This document shows, in pieces, positions 36,501 to 44,999 of a DNA stretch of 64,000 nt. Within the stretch, counting starts at the first letter, position 1. The number at the start of each line of letters is the position of its first letter. The DNA is from Porites lobata (lineage: Eukaryota > Cnidaria > Anthozoa > Scleractinia > Poritidae). The position numbers and the translations under genes were made by a program. The stretch is taken from contig CALNXK010000312.1 of NCBI GenBank assembly GCA_942486035.1, positions 232,001 to 296,000 of the forward strand, in the 5' to 3' direction. The notes below the pieces were generated by a model. It made no database searches, was not told the DNA's origin, and saw only the letters and a list, made by a program, of their open reading frames with translations.

Positions 36501-37187
36501 GGAGAAAGAAGTTAATTCAGTAATCAGCGCTCTTAAACTTCCCGATATCTCGGATATGGATGACTGTCACTCTGACTATGACTCAGACTTTGAGTCAGAT
36601 TCAGACTGAACAGTTGCAGGTGTCATTTAATTTTCAAAACGGTCAACAAAGCTAGAATTAGAACTGTCAGAAACAGTACTGAAATTGTCAAAGTATAAAT
36701 TACTACTGAACTAGTGGCCAGTGTAATCATCAAAATTATTTAAGGAGGGAAGAAGTTTGTCAAGATTTTGATGAAGAAATAAGCTATACTTTCAGTTGAA
36801 TAACAGCATCTTCTCATAGCTTTACGACCACACTGGCCATATATCATGATCTTTGGTGTAAATTTAAGAGTGGGGTTGCAGCTTGGGGCTTGGTAAGTCA
36901 CATGGCAAGCACTCCTGCCAAACTCAATTACCTTACATGTTCACAAAAGCTCTTGAAAAACACACAGAAATCTGCCAATTAAAGGGTTAATGGCATGCAT
37001 CATTAACTTTACTTTCTCATGCCAGGAATGCTGTAAATCGCATTTCCGAGCTTCTAAATTTCAAAATTTTCTGGGGGAGCATGCCCCCAGACCCCCCTAG
37101 AAAAGGTGGCCGAAGGCCACCTAAATAGTCACAGCCGCCTACTATTATATGGGCAGACGCCTACTTCAAATCTTATTGAAAGCCCTG
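33594..37187 (+). mobile_element. hAT transposon (3.6 kb), boundaries tentative
   Basis: The right end reads ATTGAAAGCCCTG followed by AGTGGGTC (37188-37195). The left end CAGGCGGCTGCGAG is preceded by AGTGGGCT (33586-33593). CAGG...CCTG termini and an 8-bp near-duplication suit hAT. The right end contains two hairpins (CTGGGGGAGCATGCCCCCAG and GGTGGCCGAAGGCCACC). The two ends are not clear inverted copies beyond four bases, so the left boundary may be off or truncated. Confidence 0.6.
33885..36609 (+). pseudogene. hAT transposase (ZNF862/KIAA1586-like group), disrupted 5' end
   Basis: A first exon (MAAKRSLGQSELFSFFTKKP, 33885-33957) splices in phase (GT at 33958, AG at 34042-34043) to a second. 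That frame stops at TGA 34346-34348; the adjacent frame carries a TTF/BED-like zinc finger (WLVYVEGRGMFCLLCRKHD...). A further shift and an in-frame TAG (34624-34626) precede a 646-codon open frame (34669-36609). That frame holds the RNase H-like domain with LLIDDVMDF and GLSTDGASVMVGK, the NVHCICHRLALA motif, and the C-terminal dimerisation region LPVSNAWPEREASAVKRLKT. It ends in an acidic DSDFESDSD tail. The long open part suggests recent decay; domestication of the C-terminal part is a less likely alternative. Confidence 0.85.
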
Positions 37188-37393
37188 AGTGGGTCATATC
37201 TTAAACAAAATAATGGTGATTTGGTTTTTCAAACCCGCACCATTTTCTTAAAATGAATAAGTTCGTAAATGGTCACGTGACCAAAATTTGATTTTTAAAA
37301 CTAAGAATTACCCCGCTCTGAACACAGATTTTGCACTTAAACTTCAAGGAAAATGTTGAAAAGATAATGTGCTAACGTTTACAGCACAAAAAC

Positions 37394-38471
37394 ATGGCGG
37401 TCGAAGACGGGACTGTTTCTCACTATTATATTTTGGTAATTCGCAAATTTATTGATTTCATGTCGCTTTTCAGAAATAATGTGTGGTTTTCTTTTTCTGT
37501 TAAACAATTTCCCTCTGCAGAGTTTGGAATATGCAACATATAACTCCGTACAGCTGATAAGAACCGCCGAAGAGTTGAGCTATATCGAGCAGTGTTTTGC
37601 TGCAAACCTTAGGAAAGTTAAAGTCGCTTCAAGGTACAGAGCTTTCAGTAGTAGTTGTGATTTGTTTATTAGGATCGTTTTGATTTTAACTTTGGATTCA
37701 AGGTGTTGACTGATCGTAATAAATGAAGTGAGATGTTATGAAGTGTGTCGTTTATTTAGTTATGATTGTAGAGCTGTAAGCTCATTAAAGCTCCCTTAAT
37801 ATACTTGCTTCCGATGAATTTGACACTTTCTCCAGTAATTTTTATCAGCATCAAGTCATCCTTACCCGGCAAAAACGATGTAACCGCGGAGCGCATTGTT
37901 GTTGGTTAAGATCTAACACGGTTTCCCCCGCAATTTCAGTACCGAAAGACAAATATGATATGCAAGAAAAACAAAGATGCATGATATTATTTTTTTCAAT
38001 TTTTCAAGCATGTCTGCTTTCCTCTGCCGGTTCGCTTCTTGTTTCTACAAAGTCTAAAAATATTTACTGTGGGAAAAATACTGCAATTATCGGCTGACCA
38101 CCAAGCGCGGTGACCACTTTGCAAGTTGTGAGAACATCGTTTCTCAGTCCCAGACCTCGTCTCTTCACACCCCCTTCCCCTCCGGTTGTATTTTTCTCAA
38201 TAAAAATGGTTTTCTTTGAACAAAGCATGCAAGCCGTCTCTCTCACATCTCTCCCCAGTCTCGTATTCTATTCATTCACAATGTTTACTAACCTAAAATA
38301 CAATATATTAATGTTTTTGCCCCCGTCTCTCTCTTCTGCTGTTTCAGCATAGAGATTTGGACTGTTGCCGGTCATGTTGACCGGCCAAACAAATTTTACA
38401 ATGTTCATGGCTCATTTGTGACCAGTCAAAACAATGGGTATTGTGAAGAACATGCAACTATCCTAAACTGA
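37394..38471 (+). CDS. Possible three-exon gene of unknown function
   Basis: An ATG in AAACATGGCGG opens exon 1 (37394-37435, MAVEDGTVSHYYIL, donor GTAATT). Exon 2 (37521-37633) follows CCCTCTGCAG and reads SLEYATYNSVQLIRTAEELS and 17 more codons to a GTACAG donor. Exon 3 (38348-38471) follows TGTTTCAG and stays open for 40 codons (including IEIWTVAGHVDRPNKFYNVH) to a TGA. Phases agree across both junctions and would give a 92-residue protein. I recognise no family. The first two exons are more convincing than the third. It starts just outside the hAT right end, so a promoter CpG context is possible but unproven. Confidence 0.35.
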
Positions 38472-38760
38472 CAGACGACCAATCGACAGTTAACTGACAC
38501 ATTACTGACATACCAGTGACACTTTGTATTGAAGGTAAGACCATATTGTTTGGTATGCTAAAAAACTCTTTGCATTGCAAAATGGGGACAAGTATTGAAA
38601 GAAACATTTAAGAGTTTTTGAATCCAGGTACACAGCTGGGGCCCAGAACAAGGAGTTTAGCGCTGTTTCACAGACGGACTTAACCAGAGTTTAGTTTCAT
38701 CTGTGACGCAGGGAACAACCACTACACATGTAAGTCACTAAACTGTGCACAAAAGGTTTA

Positions 38761-39008
38761 TAGGGCAAGGACCTGGTTCCTTGAAAGATGGTTAAGTTTA
38801 ACCCAGGATTAAGCAAAATTTTAATCCAAGTTTTCTTGTCTAAGAAAATGCAACTCCAGCTTACAAAATACTGTTGAGCCTTCACTTCAAGATGTGGTAA
38901 TGACAAGACAAAATGTTACTCTAAGCAATACATAGGAAGGTTAATACAAAAACGGAACAAAATTTTAATCCTGGATTAGCACTAATCGACCTTTCAGGAA
39001 CCGAGCCC
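38761..39008. mobile_element. ~250-bp Harbinger-type MITE
   Basis: CTGGTTCCTTGAAAG near the left end and CTTTCAGGAACCGAGCCC at the right end are inverted. Inner AGGATTAAGCAAAATTTTAA is mirrored by AAAATTTTAATCCTGGATTA. The ends resemble those of the 21537-22352 element. Confidence 0.7.
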
Positions 39009-39371
39009 AGGATTTCATTGGTTGTTCCAACCCAGACTTTGCCAACATCAGAAAACGTTTACTATTATTTTACCACTAATATTAATCATAAAAAAGTTGA
39101 CTAGTTTTTCTAGTTACCGTAACTGCTGGTTGATGCTTTCGAAACAGTAGAAGCATTCAAAAAATCGAAACCCTTTCTACACATTAATTTTTAGCTACCT
39201 TTACATTTAGATTTTTCACTCTTCTGGATGACCGGATGGGACTTTTTTCAAGCCCTGCTCCTACTCCTTAAAAACAACCCACTTTCACACCAAGAGGAAA
39301 ACAATGACTTTCGCGGATACCTCTGACTGTTTTAACAATAAATTCTTCTCTACACACACAACACACAATAC

Positions 39372-39415
39372 CTTGGCTTGATGGACTATGTCTTTATCAC
39401 CAAAGTCACCATGAC
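39372..39415 (-). CDS. C7orf25-like: UPF0415-like exon 3 (44 nt)
   Basis: The exon is bounded by ACTTACAG and GTATTG. It completes the split codon from exon 2 and reads HGDFGDKDIVHQAK in phase, matching the GRGQYGDKSIIEQAE block that follows directly in the family. Confidence 0.85.
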
Positions 39416-39742
39416 CTGTAAGTATAATTATTACATAATCAGCACATTTCTCATAATTAACATATACTGTAGCTAACCTTACAATGACATTGACAATAAT
39501 AATCCAAGGGCTCAGCATAGTACTCAAATTTTGTTCTTAAAAAATTTAAAAGTGCTAGATGCTTTCAACCTCCTCAAAAATCCTTCCATTAAATATGTTA
39601 TACGTTGAAACAGTTTCCTCAATAATGTTCGACATCTCATGTCTAACTGTTCCCACTAACATGTTAGTAATCTTTTCATTAAAGCTAATGAAAAGCATAA
39701 TCACGAGACCAGGTTCTCCTCCTCCTGCAATTTTATATTAAC

Positions 39743-40250
39743 TTATCGAGACTGAATCAAAATCATGGTTCTTTTGCTAGGTTCGGAGCTAAGCTTTGGA
39801 ACTCTATTTTCGATGAACTTCGTCACCTCCTTAAGAGAGCTTTCAAAAAAAGTATCAATGATATGCTATTTTCGTTATCAGACGCCGAGGACGATTATGT
39901 TCAATAGCCCATTCTGCTTCAGAAAATAGCTAAGTATGGAGCAAATACAGAGTTTAATTTATAAAGTACCTAGATACATATCTTAATTTAGTGTCGCAGT
40001 TAATTTTACGAGTTTCAAGTAGTTGATTTTGTAAATGCTATTAATTTATGTTTAAGCTTTATTTCACTTATTTATATATATATATCTATCTATTTATTTA
40101 TTTATTTTTTATTTATTCATCTATTTATTTGTAATTTATTACTGAATGAATGCTGTACCTATTATCTCCGCCTGCCTCAACTAGTACCTGCTTTTTGCGG
40201 GCGGGAATGGACTTTATGTAAATGTAGATTGTTAATAATAATAATAAAGT
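39743..40250 (+). mobile_element. 5'-truncated LINE 3' end with (AAT)n tail
   Basis: The first 165 bases keep an open frame that encodes a LINE ORF2 C-terminus (FARFGAKLWNSIFDELRHLL ... DDYVQ) to TAG at 39905-39907. A T-rich 3' UTR and an AATAATAATAATAA tail (about 40230-40246) follow. Severe 5' truncation is usual for target-primed reverse transcription. Confidence 0.82.
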
Positions 40251-40264
40251 GTGTAAAGTGTGTG

Positions 40265-40754
40265 AAGTGCATTGTGTAGTACAGTTTTCACCTATGATGA
40301 ACTTACTGCATACAATGTAAATCAATTTTTTTTCAATTTACATCAAAGACGAGGTCACTGGTTCATGCATCTGGCCATGCATCTCTCTTGGCAGGAACAA
40401 AATCACTAGTGAGTAATGCAAATGGCACCTATGATTTTCATCATGGTATTAGAAACATGAAAAATGATGCAATTTGTTTTGTGTTAAATTCCCCACCTCA
40501 GTAAGAACTAAGTGCATTGTGTAGTACAGTTTTCACCTATGATGAACTTACTGCATACAATGTAAATCAATTTTTTTTCAATTTACATCAAAGACGAGGT
40601 CACTGGTTCATGCATCTGGCCATGCATCTCTCTTGGCAGGAACAAAATCACTAGTGAGTAATGCAAATGGCACCTATGATTTTCATCATGGTATTAGAAA
40701 CATGAAAAATGATGCAATTTGTTTTGTGTTAAATTCCCCACCTCAGTAAGAACT
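40265..40754 (+). repeat. Perfect 245-bp tandem duplication
   Basis: 40265-40509 and 40510-40754 are identical by eye over the full 245 bp. No coding frame is present. It abuts the LINE (AAT)n tail. Confidence 0.95.
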
Positions 40755-41149
40755 ACAGTAAGTTGTCAAACCCCTGCATGACCCATTGATGTCCCCAGGG
40801 TTTGCCAGTGGGAGACACGTTGACGTTGATACATAGAGTAAACCTAGTGGTTATTTGTACGGGATCCATTCACTAACTTGTGCTTCCTAATCATACGGGA
40901 TTCCTTCTACAGAAGTAAATTTGTAATTATATTTTATGAGTTAAGTTCATACAGCTGTACCATTTCCACTAGTAATGTACACTGTATTCTACCACCATTG
41001 AAATTTCTGCTCAACAAATTTTCATAAAAAAAGTCTGTTCAATTTCAAATGAAAAAAATTTTTAGAGTAACTGGAGTGGGATTCCAACTCAGAGTATCGG
41101 TCTGCAGTCTACACTGTACTACGTAAACCAATATACCACCACAGGGGGG

Positions 41150-41530
41150 TACTCAATAAATTTTTTATACGGGGAGACTCCACCCCGAGGTCCAACCCCT
41201 TACCCTTTTATATACCACTCTTCACAAAAAAGGTGCCCCTTTAGTATACCTTTTATTGAAAATCTAATGGTACCCCTTTCACATACCTTGTTTAGAACTA
41301 AATGCACTGTTATTTAAATAGGGATCAATCACAAAAATAGAACGTTTTCTCGACTTTATAAAACCATAAAAGTTATCTGTTAGCCCTTTGGGCCCTTTCA
41401 CAGACCCAAATGACCGATACTTCAAGGAGTAAAATCCCTACCCTTTCATATACCTGAAGCCAGAAAAAGGTACCCCTTTCGGGCAGAGCCTCCCGTGTAG
41501 GCCATCATAGGGAGAACCCCCCCCCCTCCT
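41150..41530. repeat. Dispersed CCCTTT-rich repeat, full-length copy
   Basis: It contains GGTACCCCTTTCGGGCAGAG and other CCCTTTCATATACC-like units, and begins and ends in G or C runs. Parts of it recur at 22385-22570 and, inverted, at 22785-22850. Confidence 0.65.
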
Positions 41531-41695
41531 AGTAGACCACTGAGGATTCAATGCTGACGTAAGTTTGATTTGAAGATACATAACAACAACCCTAAACCTT
41601 AATAGAAGCCTACCGTTTCGAGTCAGTGCTTAGCCCTAATCTGACTCGTCTCAGGATGAATAGATACTCGGTAAAGTACATGGCATGTGTGATGT

Positions 41696-41998
41696 AGGGT
41701 TTTCAATAAAAGCCGGTTGCGGGCTAAATCGTCAGCTATTTCACATGAACTTACCACCTACTTCTCTTTGCAAATTACACCAGTTTAACAGAGTCACTGA
41801 ATAAAAAAGCCAAAATTTAATGATGTCTGTGTTCTCTTCAAACACTCTAATTTTTGCTCCAGAATGCTGAAAATGCATTCTAAGAGGTCCAGATTTCAAA
41901 ATTTTTCCAGTAACTAGCAATTTTGGGCACTGGCAAGCTGCTCCTTTGCCACGAGTTTTTTTCCTTCTCCATCTACTTAAAATCTTACTGAAAACCCT
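41696..41998. mobile_element. 303-bp hAT-type MITE
   Basis: AGGGTTTTCAATAA and TTACTGAAAACCCT form the ends. GTGATGT is directly repeated at 41689-41695 and 41999-42005. The terminal motif resembles the right end of the 33.6-37.2 kb hAT (CAGGGCTTTCAATAAG), so that family could mobilise it. Confidence 0.8.
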
Positions 41999-42040
41999 GT
42001 GATGTCTTTTATATTTAAAACAAAATGTACAGATTGTTAC

Positions 42041-42201
42041 TTTGCCATGTCCTATGGAGTGCAGATGCATTTCTTGCAGTAACCTTAATCCAGTAATGTC
42101 CATTGTCGGCAATAACATCCACTACAAAGTTCAACTCCCGTGTGATATCCCAAAAAGGTTTGAAAACAGCATACACATCTTTCTCTTGTGCTTTTCATGT
42201 G
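42041..42201 (-). CDS. C7orf25-like: UPF0415-like exon 2, 3' part
   Basis: After seven codons (HMKSTRE) the frame shifts. The next 46 codons contain DVYAVFKPFWDITRELNF and VVDVIADNGHYWIKVTARN, which strongly resemble the VVDVVANGGHTWVK block of C7orf25. About 15-17 family residues are missing at the frame break, consistent with a small deletion. The exon ends in phase 1 before GTAACA. Confidence 0.85.
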
Positions 42202-42209
42202 GGAGTCTT

Positions 42210-44576
42210 CACAGGCGGCCCAGACGTAGTATGTGTCACTGAATGAATATATTGATATTCACATGGACAAATTAATGCGATGAGTCGTCGAAACTCCCAT
42301 GAACTAAAATAGTCCAAAAGTCAAAATATAACAAAACAAAGCTAAGATACCTTCAACTGAACGTATCCTTGTCTTTCCTGGCCGATTTCAGTGGCATTTT
42401 GTTGAGTTTTGCAATTGTAGGTACTATCTACTAAACAAGAATTAAAGGCTGGCTACAAAACAAACGGACCATCTCCACGTGCCTTCACACGAAGCGCTAC
42501 ACATTCGAGAATAATCGACGAATCCGCCCCAAATTGCCATCGGCTAATCTGCAGGTAACGTGTGCTCCTGCTTCTTGCTCGCTGGCTCCACAAAACCCAT
42601 CGCAACTGCACAATAATTGCTCGCTCATCAACAACCACTGTTAACTTTTACGCTTCGATATGACCGCAAACTACCAGGTTTAATACGCGACGTGAATATT
42701 CAAGCTTAGCGACCACGTTTGCCCAACAATGCAGCACTTGCTATGGGAGGGATGGTACTATTGCTTCTAGGTCAATCAATCGGGAAAATAGTATTGAAGC
42801 CCTTGTAATTTAAATTTTTAAAAAGATCCAATTTGCCCTAGGATCACCAAACAGATACGAATTTTATAGCGGAGCTAAAAAAAAATGAGCGGCAGTGGAA
42901 AAAGTAAACAAGAACATGTACCACATTTCCTCCATAAAAAGTGAAAACCAGGAAGTTTTCTGGACGTTTCACGTTGCAATCATGCAAATCAACGGCAAGG
43001 AAATGTACAAGAAAGTGTGCTGCAATTAGACCTATTGTTGTTTTTCACAGCTCTGGTCAAGGGCATCCAACGTTTAATTTTTCACATTCCACTCACCGGG
43101 TTAGGCTATTTTTCGTAGAGAGTAAAAAGGAATCCTAAGATTTTCGGATTCAAAAATGTGATGAAAGAAGGAATCTGAAAAATTATCTCCTTCGTAATTC
43201 GTTAAATTGCATCTAAAATTTTCGGGAAAGTAATTCTGAATTCCTCGTAATTTCGAAAAGACTCAAGTTCCTCTAGAATGGCCGAACACTGAGATACAAA
43301 TTTTATAGCGCCACTTAGAATGCATTTTCATACAGCTAAAAGTACTTTATGAAAAGCTGCAAAGGTGTTTTCAAAGTATTTGAGGAAACAGTCGTTGGAT
43401 GCCCCTGTCTCGTTGCCTTCTCCGCTTAGCATTACACGATATATTTTATATTTAGTATGAGCAAACTATAAATCATTAGCTTCGCTTTTAGCCCTCCTGA
43501 CTAAATTTATGTAAGCGCTGTTCAGATTGCATTTTTAGATCGAAAGTAAATTGGACAGCCTTAAATGTGTTTTCAATGCATTTAGGGGGAAATCATCGTT
43601 GGGTGCCCCTGAGTTTTGAGAATAATAATAATAAAAAAAGATATCGCGCACATAAATTTTACTCTGCGATATCTTCAGCTGTATCTTCTATTCAGCTGCA
43701 TAGCCAAGGCCAGATTTTGCCTTTTTCCTGGAGGAAAATTCTCGTCCTCCTTCACCAGTTTGGACAACATATTGTGGAGTAAGACGTTGTTCTGGAAAGA
43801 ACTGTTCATTTAATTAATCTAAGCAAATAGGTCTAGTAGAGTCAAGAACCTAGGCAAGCGGCTGGACGAACAATGTGACAGCAGCTGTGACAGCGAACGT
43901 TAGAAGAATTCGAACTTGAAAACCAGGGCCGCCCTGTTGAAAACTTACGGACGGTCGCGCGATCGCCTTTTGTTTTCTGGTCAAAACTAACGCAGCGAAC
44001 CTTCGGTCAGTGTCGATTGACCTAGAAGCAATAGTACCATCCCTCCCATAGCAAGTGCTGCATTGTTGCGCGAACGCGGTCGCTAAGCTTGAATATTCAC
44101 GTCGCGTATTAAACCTGGTAGTTTGCGGTCATATCGAAGCGTAAAGGTCAACAGTGGTTGTTGATGAGCGAGCAATTATTGTGCAGTTGCGATGGGTTTT
44201 GCGAGCGAGCAAGAAGCAGGAGCACACGTTACCTGCAGATTAGCCGATGGCAATTTGGGGCGGATTCGTCGATTATTCTCGAATTTGTAGCGCTTCGTGT
44301 GAAGGCGCGTGGAGATGGTCCGTTTGTTTTGTAGCCAGCCTTTAATTCTTCCTTAGTAGATAGTATCTACAATTGCAAAACTCAACAAAATGCCACTTAA
44401 ATCGGCCAGGAAAGACAAGGATACGTTCAGTTGAAGGTATCTTAGCTTTGTTTTGTTATATTTTGAATTTTGGACTATTTTAGTTCATGGGAGTTTCGAC
44501 GACTCATCGCATTAATTTGTCCATGTGAATATCAATATATTCATTCAGTGACACATACTACGTCGGGGCCGACTGT
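42210..44576. mobile_element. 2.37-kb foldback transposon inserted in a UPF0415-like exon
   Basis: The ends CACAGGCGGCCCAGACGTAG and (complement) CACAGTCGGCCCCGACGTAG are flanked by GGAGTCTT at 42202-42209 and 44577-44584. The arms (about 42210-42775 and 44018-44576) are long and nearly identical, and enclose 1.24 kb without a recognisable transposase. An 8-bp duplication fits hAT, P or Merlin elements; the CACAG terminus does not decide between them. A divergent relative is at 10640-10800. Confidence 0.88.
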
Positions 44577-44609
44577 GGAGTCTTTCAAAGGCGTTGTATC
44601 AATGTTTAG
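44577..44609 (-). CDS. C7orf25-like: UPF0415-like exon 2, 5' part, cut by foldback insertion
   Basis: A run of ten T's followed by CAG (acceptor) precedes LNIDTTPLKDS in phase 0. The exon is cut at AAGACTCC, the duplicated target. The sequence resumes with HMKST at 42201. PLKDS|HMKST corresponds to the IKESHLQST segment of the family. Confidence 0.75.
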
Positions 44610-44789
44610 CTGAAAAAAAAAACATGCGAATTGTTTCAGAACACTACACTCTAGCACTACCAAGACCACGTTACGTTCTTCAGATGTACGCGTCAAGAAG
44701 TCAAGGATGCTCTCTACGACAGAATCATTTTTAACAAACATGCATGTGACGCTACAATTGTACGTAGGCTAATTGATGATAATACGAAC

Positions 44790-44940
44790 CGATTTTAGGA
44801 ACTTAACTTCAGCTAATATTTTCCTCTTTAATTTTGACAGTCCCTCGATTGATTTTTTGTAAATTTTGGCTTCTTTCAAACAGCTTCTCTGCCTTCTCAC
44901 TTCTCTCCTTTAAGGCCAAGGGAGACCATTTTGCCGCCAT
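44790..44940 (-). CDS. C7orf25-like: UPF0415-like exon 1 with start codon and +1 frameshift
   Basis: The ATG at 44940-44938 sits in CAACATGGCGG. The first frame gives MAAKWSPLALKERSEKAEKL and a few more residues. After one surplus A in the A6 run, the sequence continues as SIEGLSKLKRKILAEVKFLK. The second part corresponds to the KLKAELKFLQ segment of the family. Without the extra A the exon would be exactly 50 codons ending in phase 0 before GTTCGT. A homopolymer error in the assembly is as likely as a real mutation. Confidence 0.75.
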
Positions 44941-44999
44941 GTTGAACCAACTGGGATCCAGTACTTTACGAGCCCAATGAGCCGAGCTACTCCCCTTGT

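Larger units (their letters stand above)
31515..44940 (-). pseudogene. C7orf25-like: UPF0415/C7orf25-family gene, interrupted and incomplete
   Basis: Five exonic blocks on the minus strand follow the order of the vertebrate protein C7orf25 (about 420 residues, function unsettled, C-terminal DUF1308). They are 44940-44790, 44609-44577 plus 42201-42041, 39415-39372, 31826-31751 and 31642-31515. Splice sites are AG/GT and the phases agree at 44790/44609, 42041/39415 and 31751/31642. The lesions are a one-base insertion in an A6 run of exon 1, a 2.37-kb foldback element in exon 2 with an 8-bp duplication, and a frame break about 20 bases past it. About 130 residues between the 39.4-kb and 31.8-kb exons, and the C-terminal part, were not found. 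This is most likely a dead copy or a disrupted allele. Confidence 0.8.

Noticed and set aside
32184..40785. CAGGGGTTTGA (32180s) and TCAAACCCCTG (40770s) as ends of one large hAT
   Set aside because: The flanks do not match as an 8-bp duplication and the interval contains unrelated host exons and insertions.
42275..42295. Hammerhead-like GATGAGTCGTCGAAAC in the foldback arm
   Set aside because: The U of CUGAUGA is missing and stem II would have almost no loop. The resemblance is superficial.
44630..44745. Minus-strand similarity to a further UPF0415 exon (a C-terminal ECSVLK-like piece)
   Set aside because: It lies upstream of a strong splice acceptor in the presumed intron, needs several frame changes, and the match is too weak.
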